Source: Azolla caroliniana
Taxonomy: Eukaryota; Polypodiophyta
Direction of reading: 5' to 3'
Assembly: GCA_043228905.1 (NCBI GenBank)
Contig: JBHGNT010000001.1
Coordinates: 7,192,001-7,256,000 of the forward strand
DNA: 64,000 bases
The position numbers were made by a program, and so were the translations under genes. The notes beneath the pieces were generated by a model. The model was not told where the DNA came from and made no database searches. It was given only the letters and a program-made list of their open reading frames with translations. This document shows positions 47,685 through 58,980 of the stretch, one piece after another. Position 1 is the first letter of the stretch. Each line of letters opens with the position of its first letter.

Positions 47685-48506
47685 AATACAAAATGACCCC
47701 AAGAATATTATAGAACCATTCGTTTTTAATTTACATAATAAAAAATAATTAATTCACTAAATTATTAACCAAGTCACTAATAATGAATTAATTTACTAAA
47801 AATATTAATTAATTTATTAATAATTAATTAATTAGGGTTCCTAATTTCAACCAAAATTAGGGTTTTAAAAATTAAAATATTAATTAATTCATGATTAATT
47901 AATTAATTAGGGTTCTTAATTTCAACCAAACTTAGAGCTTTAAGAATTAAAATATTAATTAATTCACTAATAACAAGTTAATTTACTAAAACATTAATTA
48001 ATTCACGAATGATCAATTAATTAGGGTTCCTAGTTTTACACAAAATTAGGGTTTTAAGAATTAAAATATTAATTAATTCATTAATAATGAATTAATTTAC
48101 TAAAACATTAATTAATTCATGGCTTCTTCAACACCACCCTAGGTTTGGAGGCCGAGAATAATATGTAAGTGACACTCAAAGGATGAGGGGGAAGCGAGGA
48201 TGCAAGTTGAAAAGAAGAAATATGGTCGAAATTAGGGTTTCGATTGAAATTAGGGTTTTCAGCCGAAACCCTAATTTGCAGGTCGATAACAAGATGTAAG
48301 GGGAGGCAAGGGTGTAAGAATCAAGTACAAGATGCAAGGTATGGCCTCTTTGCTCAATGTTCTGTGTTGCTCGCTCACAAGCTAGCGTTAAAAAAAACAA
48401 TTTAAAAATAAATAAAAAAGAGAGAGGAAAAAACGAATATTATTACTTGTATTCATATGCATTCGTGGGGGAGGCCCCACGAATGTGAATATGTCAATCT
48501 ATGTGT
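47685..48506. repeat. dispersed repeat R1, copy 1
   Basis: Starts AGAATACAAAATGACCCC and ends near AATATGTCAATCTATG. It matches 50588-51242 in the same orientation. Inside is a block of three or so ATTAATTAATTCA units of about 110 bp with TTAGGGTTCCTAATTT, then a GC-richer part with GAAATATGGTCGAAATTAGGGTTT. Near the right end lies the palindrome CATTCGTGGGG-GAGG-CCCCACGAATG. No coding frame. Confidence 0.75.
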
Positions 48507-49156
48507 AGGTGTATATTTGTCACACTAAGTTGGTGCTATGTATGCACGAGAGGCAAAATCGTCAAGATCCGTTTCGAAAGAGGCTTGCAACCCGCATCCC
48601 CTAGGTTTCCAGAAATTTGGATGCTGATCGCAGGTTTCACCTTGTGGTATATATGGAAAGCGCGTTGCCTCAAGGTTTTCCAAGGTACGGTACAGCCCCC
48701 GGAGGACGTGATCATGGACATATGGTTCGCGATTATCAGCTACCTACGAGGGCAACTGGAAGAGATTTGCAGCCACTCCAACGACGTGGTCTCTACCCGT
48801 TTGCGCTTTTGGCAGAAATGGCGGAACACACCTATGGTGATGCAAGGCGGGAGTGGCCCGAGGTGGAATTACCAGCCCCCACACTGGTTGTTTCCTACTC
48901 ACATGTCACCCTCTCTTCATTGTAGGCCCCAAGAGCCGACTCATACTAGGCAACATTGAAGGGCATCGCCTTAGATATAGGTAGCTTCTTACATTAAGTT
49001 AGGCCGCAAGGCATTGTAAGTAGGCTCATCTTCCTTTACTTGATCGGAGGAAGACTCCCCGATGTGTGTATAAGTCTCCTTGTAGACTCTCTATGTAATA
49101 ATCCTTCCTAACTAATGGGAAAGTAGCTTCATTTTGGAAAAAGAAAAAGAAAAACA
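48507..49156 (+). mobile_element. LINE-2: 5'-truncated LINE, ORF2 C-terminal end and 3' UTR
   Basis: The plus strand codes for FPEIWMLIAGFTLWYIWKARC then VIMDIWFAIISYLRGQLEE, like the last part of plant L1 ORF2 after the RT zinc finger. The frame ends at 48959, then about 190 bp of 3' UTR ends in an A-rich tail (near 49137-49156). It sits next to the end of repeat R1 copy 1. I did not find a clear target duplication. Confidence 0.75.
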
Positions 49157-49475
49157 TGTTTAGAATTAATCATTCACTAAAAAAAACTCGTTCTAATGGG
49201 ACGCCTTTTAAGTATTAATGGTAAAAATCCCTTTATCTTATTAGTGAGTCGTGACCTTGTAATATATTAGCTGTAAATTGTAATATTGCGTTTACAAAAG
49301 TTATGATCATTAAGTTATTGTCACATAAGTTTATATGTTATTGTCATTAAGAAACTTATGGAATACGCTTGTATGTATCATAAATGGAAATAGCTTGGTT
49401 GTTTATGCTCAAAATTTACCTACAAATATTTCCTAGCATTAAAGTTAGTTTCCTAACCACATACATATATAAGTT

Positions 49476-50496
49476 TTTTTTTTTCCAAAAAAACACTACT
49501 TCACATTAGTTAGCAAACAAAGTACATCAAAGACCAACCAATTTCAGCAAACCTCACTCTGGCCTTCTCGCCAAAGTGGTCATAGCCCCCACCTCATTTA
49601 CAACAAAAGTATCCCAACACCTCCTATAACCTAGTAATTAACTTATACCACATCTATACATATTTACAACTCCTGGTCACTAATGGGAGCCATTGGCGGA
49701 AACAACCATCTGGGTGCTTGGTAGTTCCATTTAGGCCCTGATGATGATCTGACCACCATAGGAGACTACCCCATTTCAGCAGAAACTTTGATCGAGATCT
49801 TTTTGCTGCATCTAATTCCCCCTTAATCGAATCGTACCGTCCCCGTAGCCAAGATACCAGGTCGAACCAGATATTTAACAACACCTCACTGCTAGGGAGC
49901 TTTTGATGTTGAAATACAAACTTACAATGCTTGCTCCAAATGTGCCAAACCGATAAACAAGCCACCATCATCCATATCTCCTCAAAAAATTCAAAGTTAG
50001 TGCCAAGTCGAACTCCAGCACATTGAAACACCATGCCACCCTGCACAATAAATCCATGACCGTGGGGGTTTAACTGTTTCGCCCAACCTTCCCCTGTTAA
50101 CTTCAGCCCTTGTAAGGACCCCCATACAACTCTCCCATTCACACCGCATGTTGCCACTATCCTGAGACTTCTACCCCAAATGTTAATCGCCTCTTCGCAA
50201 TTCCAAAAATAGTGAGGGATTGATTCCAAAGAGTGTCCACATATCTTGCAACTAGCCTCACCACCATGACATCTCAACCACTCCCCCACCGATGCCGATG
50301 TATGACTAAGAAGCCACAACCAAAGCTTTATTTTTTCTGGCATATCAAACGCCCATAGTCTCCCCCAAAATGACTTCAACAAGTCATTAGATATGCCTTT
50401 ATCCCTCCAACTATTGCGAGTTAGGGCAACGCCCATTGATTTGGAACCAATGATTTGCCATGCTAGCTTAGTACTATCGTCCCAGCTTAGTACTGT
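49476..50496 (-). mobile_element. LINE-3: 5'-truncated LINE with 17-bp target duplication
   Basis: The minus strand is open from about 50496 to 49654 and codes for the L1 ORF2 C-terminal region: FWGRLWAFDMPEKIKLWLWLLSH, the zinc finger CKICGHSLESIPHYFWNC (C-x2-C-x8-H-x4-C), then IWMMVACLSVWHIWSKHC. The 3' tail is an A-run (T-run 49474-49485 on the plus strand). The direct repeat ACATACATATATAAGTT flanks it exactly (49459-49475 and 50497-50513). The frame is unbroken, so the insertion is probably not very old. Confidence 0.9.
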
Positions 50497-50587
50497 ACAT
50501 ACATATATAAGTTAGTCATACTTTTGAAAATTCTAGCATATATAAGCGTATTGTTATAATCATGGATTGAACAATTTGTAATATTTG

Positions 50588-51242
50588 TAATATTGGAGAA
50601 TATAAAATGACCCCAAGAATATTACAAAATCATTCGTTTTAAAGTTACATAATAAAAAGAATTTATTCACTAATAATGAATTAATTTGCTAGAAATATTA
50701 ATTAATTCATTAATAATTAATTAATTAGGGTTCCTAATTTCAGCCAAATTTAGGGTTTCAAGAATTAAAATATTATTTACTTCACTAATAATGAATTGAT
50801 GTACTAAAACATTAATTAATTTGCGAATAATTAATTAATTAGGGTTCCTAAATTCAGCCAAATTTAGGGTTTCAGCTAAAACCCTGAGTTTGGAGGCAGA
50901 GAACAATATGTAGGTGTCACTCAGAGGATGAGAGGGAGGCAAGGATGCAAGCCCAGAAGAAGAAATATGGTCGAAATTAGGGTTTCCAACTGAAACCCTA
51001 ATTTGCAGGCCGAGAATAGGATGCAAGGGAATGCGAGGGTGTAAGCATCACGGACAAGATGCAAGGTGTGGTCTCTCTCGCTGACTGTTTGGTGTTGCTT
51101 GCTCATAGTAGCTAGCATTAAAAAAAAAAACATTTTTTTTCAAAAAAAAAGTTTAAAAAAAATCAAATACTATTACCTATATTCGTATTCGCATTTGTAT
51201 GAAATTGTGGGGGAGGCCCCACGAATGCGAATATGTCAATCT
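50588..51242. repeat. dispersed repeat R1, copy 2
   Basis: Same order as copy 1 but shorter: GAATATAAAATGACCCC at the left, ATTAATTAATTC blocks, GAAATATGGTCGAAATTAGGGTTT, and GGGGGAGGCCCCACGAATG near the right end, then AATATGTCAATCTATG. The palindrome is decayed on its left arm. About 2.9 kb separates the two copies. Confidence 0.75.
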
Positions 51243-51705
51243 ATGGTTATAATATCCCTCTTTCTAATATTTCATGAAATATTAAAACTTAATATCGAAT
51301 ACATCTTCAAAGTTGAGACCACACAATTTTTTGTTTTGCATTCATAATGTGAGTTTTGCAATAATCTTATTCACATTTATTGGCACAATAATAACTATTG
51401 AAGACGTGAAGTTATAATACATTTGCTAACCTTTTCATGTAATATAGCTTTTACAATCAACATTTCTACTTGATGATATGAAAAGGCATGCCATGTGAAG
51501 GCATTTTAGGTTCAAGCCAATGTTTGTAAAATCGTTAGATGAAATTAATGATGTCATAATAGGTCTACTATAAATACATATCTTGCTTAATAGTAGAAAA
51601 AATTATGTTTGTTGTCATATAAATACTTAGTAGAGAAAATGCCCTACCATTTTTTATTTTTTATTCCCAAATTTAAAAACACAAAATCCTAACTACAATT
51701 TTTGC

Positions 51706-52053
51706 AAGACAAGTTGAGCTTCGACGACGTGGTCACTACTCGCTTCCGCTTTTGGTAGAAATGGAGCAACACCCCAATGGTGACGCAAGGAGGAAACGGC
51801 CCGAGGTGGAACTACCAGCCCCCATGCTGGTTGTTTCCTATTCACCCACCACCCTCCCTCCATTGAAGGCCAGTACCACTAGGTTATAGCTCTAGATACC
51901 TACTTACATTAAGTAGAAAGTAAGAGAGGATATGTACGCAATCTGATATTCTTGAACTCGAGCGGGGGGGGGGGGGGGGATTCCCCAATTTCTTGTATAA
52001 TCTTTCTATAAAAATCTCCTAACTAATGGGAAAGTAGCTCTTTTGTATGAAAA
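51706..52053 (+). mobile_element. LINE-4: short LINE 3' end
   Basis: The sequence from ACGACGTGGTC to CCCCCATGCTGGTTGTTTCC matches LINE-2 at 48782-48900. The 3' UTR match ends CTAACTAATGGGAAAGTAGCT. It is 5' truncated to about 350 bp. A run of about 15 G lies at 51965-51979 inside the UTR. Confidence 0.75.
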
Positions 52054-52319
52054 AAGACATAATTTGGGCAAAAACAATGGATCCTCGTGTAATTCAATGG
52101 TAGCTCCATGTAGCCTAGTAAAAGTCCATTTAATTGAATGAATGTTGCTACATTTTCTTGTGAAATAATATCCGATGTCAATGAAGAGGAAAATATGGAG
52201 GGATTTGTTACATATCTATGAGAAACTAACTAACTAAAACTCAAGATGCGCAAGAAGATCTCACCAATGAGCAATAAAATTTACTAAATGATATTTTGAT
52301 ATTTTAATGAGGATATATA

Positions 52320-52849
52320 TGATGTTGCATGTGTGTTGTGTGTGGTGCACCAAAAAAGTCCCAATTGGCAAGTGACCCCAAAGTGAGTTGGGACAGACCC
52401 AAGGAGTCATAAGCAAAGTTGGGACAAGCTCACGCAGTCTACAACAAATTTGGGACAATCCTGATCAACACACAATCCCAATTTGAGTTGGGACTCATGA
52501 TAGGAGTTAGACCCAGTCCTAGTCCTAGTCCCAAAAGGGGCACCACCCTGGATTGGGACAATTAGTCCAACGGTTAGTCCCAATTGCTAGTCCAATGACC
52601 ATATCATGGCCTATATAAGGGGGAGCCTCTCCTCATTTTTTATGATTCCTAATCTCTGAGTTCTACTCCTTGTCTCATTGTAATCTTAAACACTTTCTAG
52701 CCCCTCATTATCTTTTGGTTTGTCTCGACATTGGGATTGTTGTAAACTTGTATCTCTTTCTTATAATATAAATAATCTTTCTGTCTCAATTCTCTTTGTC
52801 CCAACCATGTTTTCGTGCGTTTTGAGACCCCATAACTAGGAACATGACA
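52320..52849 (+). mobile_element. possible solo LTR
   Basis: About 530 bp beginning TGATGTTGCATG and ending AACATGACA, partly inverted termini. It has a CCTATATAAGG promoter-like box near 52610, then CT-rich leader-like sequence and an AATATAAAT polyadenylation-like word near 52766. GTTGGGACA/GTCCCAATT words repeat in the U3-like part. I see no exact target duplication and no gag or pol nearby, so the borders and the call are tentative. Confidence 0.4.
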
Positions 52850-52859
52850 TGTGTACCTC

Positions 52860-54890
52860 TATTCCCATTGACAATAAAAGGAAACATGATATTATAAAAT
52901 TATTCAATCAAAAAGGACAAAACCAAATTCCCCAATAACCTTGAGATGAAAAGCAAAATTACTAGCTACAATCTCCACCACTCAACGAGCTAGAAAATGG
53001 ATAAAGAATGACATTTATTAATTATTAGTTCTCTCAAATGAATTGTTGTATGTAAATGCAAATTGTTGGGAGTGCATTTGAAGAAATAGCATGCATTAAG
53101 TGTCAACCACAAATTTAGTTAACTAATAGTTTAAGTCGGGTGAATGTGGACATTTGCTAGAGGGTGAATGTTGTTGAGTGAATTGCAATGGATGAGAAGA
53201 CGTAATTGAAGCATAAGGAAGGGTGGCAATTCCGACCAATAAGGAATAGGTGTAGGTGGAGTGAGAAAACGTGGAGGCAACTAAGGTCAACATTCACATG
53301 ATCAAGTCTGTAAAAGATTGCAACAATCTTAGACATATCAAGTGGATCTAAGGTGGGAGGAGGACGAGTGTAGCACACAAGCAAATTAGAATGAAAAAGG
53401 TAAATGATGAAGAAAGCGAGGTAATGAGCGAGGGAGGGCAAAGACAAAGAGAGACAGAGAGAGTTTGTGCGTATGCATTGACTTTTTTGGCCTACTCCTT
53501 ATACACGATATTCGTGACTCTTGATCACAAATTGGCAATTGCGGTAACATGAGGGTGAGGGGGATGTCAACCTTAATGATTATGAAAAGTAGACAATACA
53601 TTTAAAACGAAAAAGGTTTGAACGATGATTTATATGAACTTGAAGCATTCACGTATTAAACAACAATGCAAAAGCATTGTCTTTAATTTGTTCACTATAA
53701 AGTATATTTAGAAACCAACGACATTCATATGTTTGTCCTTGAGATCATTGTAGTAACAACTACATGAGACTTTGCATAAAGAATGGCTTCAAAATTTTGC
53801 TTTTCCAAACTAGGAATCGAAAATGATTAGATGCGTTGTAAAAGGCCAAGTTAGCGAATTATCTTATAGTATACTTCTAGAATGATGCTTGTATTATATC
53901 ACTATTCACACGTAAGTGGTGCATCCCCTATTTTAAACTCAACATAACTTCTAATGTAGTCTACATTTTAGTTCTTATTTTATTGGACTTGTGAGTTGCA
54001 ACTACTTTACACATAAAAAGTAGTGTGCTTTAGATCAATATCTCTCATAAAGTTCTTATTTAATTGGGATCAATGTTTGAAATATCCGAGTTGTCAAAAA
54101 TAGGTGAACCATAACTTATTGGTGAATCTTCTATTAGAAGGACCGTATAGCAAATGTGTTGCCAGGATTCAAGAAGTGTCTAGGTTTGAAAGGTAAAGAT
54201 TACTCAGGGTCTTGGAATGTGGAGATATTTTATCTTGTTCTTTTAAATCTAAGCTAAATTACTTGCACATGGAGAGCATTGAGTTAAGAGCAATTATGAA
54301 GGACCAACATGGTGAAATAATTCATCTAGGGGACATTATCTTCTAGTGGATCAATATTTGATTTCCATTCCCAAGGCAATAATGAGTCTTATTCTTGAAA
54401 GCAAGTAATATACACAAGGATGGCTTAATAACATGTTTACAAAGCTTTGAAATTGGGCTTACTTGCGGCAAATACAAATACAATGCACAAACTTATTGGT
54501 GGAATTGCTATGATATGCATCCTTGGTTTTTTATTTCATGTTATCCTTTGAACTCAAGTCTTTGTTTTTTATGGATCATGACGAGGCATTTGATTTTTGT
54601 AATGTTTTACTTACAATGTCAGAACTTGTTTTAAATCATAAGATAATAGTTTATCGTGGGAAAGGGTTAGAACTTACTTAGAACCATCATGATATTTTGA
54701 TACATTAGCGTGTTGTGTATCCCTACTCTATTTGAGGCATATTTTCGTATAACATGCAAAAATAATGCTTTAGTTTTATGTCTTGATTAATGTGTTTTGA
54801 GAGTACATCTTCATATCACATTAAATGCTTTTTCCATGCCCAAAAAGCATGCAATAAAGTCTCCTTCCTCTTTGCGAGTAGTGTTAGTGT
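52860..54890. other. AT-rich intergenic DNA, nothing recognised
   Basis: No motif-bearing frame. Short open frames such as 53157-53447 (minus) have no recognisable domain. Confidence 0.45.
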
Positions 54891-54898
54891 ATGGCCAT

Positions 54899-54986
54899 TA
54901 TCTCAAGTGGAGATCATTTGACAATGAGCAATGAGCACCATATTGACAATATGGTACTCATTGTCAAATGATCTCCACTTGAGATA
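54899..54986. repeat. perfect 30-bp inverted repeat (foldback) with inner hairpin
   Basis: The left arm, 54899-54928 (TATCTCAAGTGG...ACAATGAG), is the exact reverse complement of 54957-54986. The 28-bp loop contains a second stem, ACCATATTG-A-CAATATGGT. If transcribed it would form a long stable hairpin. It may be a small foldback transposon or MITE remnant, or a young hairpin RNA locus. Confidence 0.9.
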
Positions 54987-55062
54987 GGCAATGCTAGTCG
55001 GATTGTTTAGTATGATATTGTCTATCTACTATTTTTTAGTAGATAGGCAATGCTAGTCGGAT
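54983..55062. repeat. 24-bp direct repeat beside the foldback
   Basis: AGATAGGCAATGCTAGTCGGATTG occurs at 54983-55006 and again at 55039-55062. The first copy overlaps the end of the foldback arm. Between them TAGTAGATAG/CTATCTACTA forms another small inverted repeat. Confidence 0.85.
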
Positions 55063-55069
55063 TGGCTAT

Positions 55070-57270
55070 GATATACAAGTATCTAGTCTAGATTAGCTAA
55101 TATATAAAACCATGTGCATTCCTTGGAATACACACGCTCTAACAATTAAGTGAGAAAAGGATGTATCCAATGAGGAATACTCTCATAGTTAAGAGTCAAG
55201 ACATTTGTTTATGGTTTCAAAATTTTAATTGTCTTGCTGTTTTCTTTTATCCTTCTAATCAATAAGGGCTATGTTTCCTTTAAATTTTATGTTTTTGTTT
55301 TTCTTATGGGAAAGATTAGACCTACCCTTATGAGCTATTGCACAACACAGGCAAGTGTGTACGTTGGTTCTTAACTTCTTCCGAATGATTACAAAAATGC
55401 ATGTTTGTCAAATCAAACTTTTTAGATATAAATACTTTCAAACATGTGGCAAGCTACAACTTTGCAACCTTGACCATGCTTACTTGGATGTGTCCTAACA
55501 TCAAAATACAACCAATTACATTGCTAGTTCAACCCTCAAAGATTATGTTCTCAAGTTCTTAAAAAATAACATGTGATCCTCACTTCATGGATCTCTTATA
55601 CAAGAGCATCATGTGTAACTCCCCCGATGATAAATTGAGGAAGCAACCTAGGTTTGAGGACTAAGTAGTGATCCAAACTTGATGGTGTTCTCAAACAAGA
55701 GGAATATACTGATATTGCCTCTCCCACATATAAAATTGAGCAAGCAATCCACGTTTGCGAGTTGGTGTGTTTTATAACATAGGTTATGATTGGTGGTTTG
55801 TATTATTATCATATAAGCTCATTGTATCCAATATATACGTATGTATAACTATAAACTCCGATGTGTTAATAATGTTGTGATAGATTAAACTTTGTGGAAC
55901 ACAAGCAATCAATGTCACATATTCTTGAAAAAATAGATTTCATTTGCCATATTTACTATTTACATAAAGAATCATGTCATATGATTGATGTTGATATAGG
56001 TTGCATTATCAATCCATGATCGCACAAGTGGAATGTAATGTATGCCAAGTTTTTTATCCCAAATAACACAATTTGTTAGTTGGCGAAGCATTTCATCTAA
56101 GTAACGCATCTACGAATGCTAGGGAATTCCATATCATGAACCACCATGCATTCATCATACCTCCTCCTAGTAGATAATGAGCATGGTGAAGGTTATGGAG
56201 TACATCATTGATTTAAGAAAACCTCACATCCATCTTCCTAAATTTGCATGGGGAAACAAGTAAAAAAAAACTCAAAAGACATGTGGAAACAAAATTGATA
56301 CCATCTGTTTGAATGGATGGAGGATTGTTGAGATATTTTGGAGGATGCTATGCATTATACTTGCTTCATGATGCCTCAACATATTCTTGCTAAATGAGGC
56401 TTTTTGCTGTGCTAATGTATGCATGTTTGGGGGGTTGTGGATGGTCACACCTAATACTTATATTACTTACGTTGTACCAATTTACAAAACCATTTACTTC
56501 TTCCATTCTAGTGGACATTCACGCATTGCTTCCTTGTGACTTAGTTCACATTCTCCTCCATGTCACACATAGTACTAAGGCTATAGCGAGTGATTGGCCT
56601 AACCTAGGGCATTGAGTCCGAAGTGTCGAAACACCTAATTAAAGATAATCGTATGGAATTGTTTCATTTGACCATCACGTTGTGCATGTAATAGTTTCCA
56701 AGAATCCCTTACAATAAGCAACTTGAAAACCCGTCTTTATAGGAGCATAGACAATGTGAATCACACTTCCTTTCTAATCCATCGAAGGAGAATCCCATCA
56801 TGTAAGTTTATTTCAGTAAAGGTCCCAATTGTTCATGTTTATGACATTTAAATGACTCTAATATATAACATCATGATCTCTCTACTCACTAAATCTTCGC
56901 GCTTCTCATTTTTCCATCGTCTCAGGTTAGGTTACAATGAAGTATAGACACCATAAGAATATTTGTTGGTTCAATGAAAGTTGTCGTCCATTTCGCATGT
57001 GTTCACGAGATCGAATTGGTTGGACGGACAAGAACTCTCCAGGGGGCGACATTGCATCCATGTAAAAATATCACACAATCCATTGACAAAGTGCTTTAAA
57101 AGACCAGCTTTTGAAATACGGCAGTGCATTCATCACGACATTTTACGATCCCATTGCCGAATGCTCAAAATAAGAAAACCGTTGTTGTGCTGCTTGTGCT
57201 AAGTTGATAGGTGAACAATTGCTGTGCAATGGTTTGCTATAGAAGTTAACCCATGTGAACACACCCTTAG
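55070..57270. other. AT-rich intergenic DNA upstream of the ARM gene
   Basis: No supported gene. 56394-56615 and 56981-57202 are open on the plus strand without known motifs. Confidence 0.45.
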
Positions 57271-57272
57271 CC

Positions 57273-57309
<37 letters not shown>

Positions 57310-57545
57310 CTTGTTAGATTATCCTTTGCCCTTCCCATTTTCATAACCATCTCTTCTTTCTTTCTTTCTTTCTTCTTCTTCTTCATGAGAGCTTTGGCTA
57401 AAGGATACTAATATCTTACTGGTAAGCTCTCTCTCTCTCTGTCTCTCTGTGAGAAATACAGAGAAAGTATTAGGGTTTCCTCTGGGGAAGCACCACCACC
57501 TACAATTTAGGGTTTTTCCTCTCTCCTTCTTCTTCTTCTTCTTCT
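57271..57545. repeat. CT and TTC microsatellites in the ARM gene leader
   Basis: (CT)n at 57273-57304, TTTC/TTC runs at 57357-57384, CT runs near 57427-57450 and (TTC)n near 57526-57546. Pyrimidine-rich tracts like these are common in plant 5' leaders and may mark the transcribed leader of the gene that starts at 57685. Confidence 0.75.
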
Positions 57546-57680
57546 TCCGTTTGTTCTCCCTCATTCATTTTGTGCGGATCTTCAAAGAATTCGAGCTTCA
57601 TATAACAAGCAAGCACAGCCATGGTGTGCATCTATATGTATATGTATGTACACGAATTGATTCTTAAGCATTAGCAAATT

Positions 57681-57692
57681 ATGCATGGCTGA
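57681..57692 (+). promoter_or_regulatory. three-codon upstream ORF overlapping the ARM gene start
   Basis: ATG CAT GGC TGA begins four bases before the main ATG (57685) and overlaps it in another frame. A longer upstream frame also lies at 57449-57667. Either could lower translation of the main frame. Confidence 0.5.
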
Positions 57693-58602
57693 TACATCAT
57701 CAAGCTGTGGAAATCTTCCTTTAGACAGAGCCCTCCTTGAGAATCTCCTCCATAGCTTAAGAGATGACTCTTGTTCTTCTCTCTCTTCTTCAGAAGAAAG
57801 AGAAGAAGAACAGAGGAAAGCATCAAAAGAGCTTAGGAACCTTGCAAAGCAAAGTTCGATAAATAGAGTATGCATAGCCGAGGCAGGGGCAATTCCAGTA
57901 CTCATAAAGAAGCTCAGATCTAATGATTTCTACACACAAGCAAACTCCATAGCTGCCCTCTTGAACCTAACACTGAAGAATGAAGAGAACAAGAAGGCCA
58001 TAATCTATGCACTAGGGATAGACCCAATTGTAGAGACTCTACAGAAGGGTTTGTTACTGGAAACAAGGGAGAACGCCGCGGCATTGTTATTCAATCTCTC
58101 CTATTGTAATAGTGTGAGGGTGATGGTGAGCTCGTCCAAAGGCGTGTTTAGCGGGTTGGTTTGTCTCCTAGAGAGGGGCAGCGCACGCGGGAAGAAGGAT
58201 GCGGCGGCCGCATTGTACAATCTCCTCCAGATACGAGGCAATCGGGCACTTGCAGTACGGGCAGGTGCTGTCCCGCCATTGATCGGCCTCACCCAAGACC
58301 CCTCCTCATGTCTCGTGGATGAGAGCCTCACTGTCCTCCTCGCCCTCGCGAGCCACCAAGAAGGAAGGTTCGCGATTCGGAAAGCTCGTGGCTCGCAAGC
58401 TCTCTTGGGATTGCTCGAACAAGGCTCAGATTCTAATAAGGAATATGCTTGTGCTGTGCTCCTTGTGCTCTGTCACGAGGATTATGGTTGCGTGGAAGAG
58501 GTTTGTAATCTCAATGGCCTCGAGCTTCTGGCGGAACTTTGTGTTTCTGGGACTGAGCGTGCACAGCGAAAAGCCTCAAAGCTCATCAAACTTTTGAAGT
58601 GA
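57685..58602 (+). CDS. armadillo (ARM) repeat protein, related to plant U-box proteins but without a U-box
   Basis: A single-exon frame of 305 residues. After a short Ser/Glu-rich N-terminus (residues 1-45, SSSEEREEEQRKASKELRNL) it is nearly all ARM repeats: INRVCIAEAGAIPVLIKKL (about 58-76), QANSIAALLNLTL, ENAAALLFNLSY, KKDAAAALYNLLQIRGN and AVRAGAVPPLIGLT, then VDESLTVLLALASHQEGR and KEYACAVLLVLCHED. These match the ARM part of plant PUB-type ubiquitin ligases, where ARM repeats bind partners. The U-box itself is absent, so no ligase activity can be claimed. The start is the first ATG that opens this frame. It ends KASKLIKLLK. No intron is needed. A repeat array follows the stop at once. 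Confidence 0.9.
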   Translation: MADTSSSCGNLPLDRALLENLLHSLRDDSCSSLSSSEEREEEQRKASKELRNLAKQSSINRVCIAEAGAIPVLIKKLRSNDFYTQANSIAALLNLTLKNEENKKAIIYALGIDPIVETLQKGLLLETRENAAALLFNLSYCNSVRVMVSSSKGVFSGLVCLLERGSARGKKDAAAALYNLLQIRGNRALAVRAGAVPPLIGLTQDPSSCLVDESLTVLLALASHQEGRFAIRKARGSQALLGLLEQGSDSNKEYACAVLLVLCHEDYGCVEEVCNLNGLELLAELCVSGTERAQRKASKLIKLLK

Positions 58603-58639
58603 TATAGATATATATAAAATCTATGTGTGTATCTTGTGT

Positions 58640-58980
58640 AATGGTGGAGCTTTAGGGAAAATACAAAATGGTGAAGCTTTATGACAACAAAAGGTATATC
58701 TTATGGAGTGATTGTGGAGCTTCGGAGTGCCGAAAAAGCTCTCTTAAATATAACAATGGTGGAGTTTTAGAGCAACAAAACATAACTATCTTCTTTGGAG
58801 CTATGGTGTGGATGGTTTAGGGCAGCACAAGTCTCTCTTCCAGAGTGTTGGTGTGAAGCGTTAGGGCAACATACAATGCTCTCTTATAGAGCAATGGTGG
58901 AAATTTAGGGCTTCTTTAATAGAGCAATGATGGAGCTTTAATGCGTCAAATGGCCCTTATAGAGAGCAACTATGAACAAA
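58640..58980. repeat. tandem repeat of about 45 bp just after the ARM gene
   Basis: Units start near 58640, 58667, 58711, 58755, 58801, 58847, 58892 and 58926. Each reads AATGGTGGAGCTTTAGGGCAACA followed by CTCTTATAGAGC, with changes. The array begins about 40 bp after the stop codon, so it probably lies in the 3' UTR. Confidence 0.75.

Noticed and set aside
48460-48506. Helitron 3' end at the R1 palindrome
   Set aside because: A hairpin is present but the following bases read CTAT, not the expected CTRR, and no TC start or Rep/helicase was seen.
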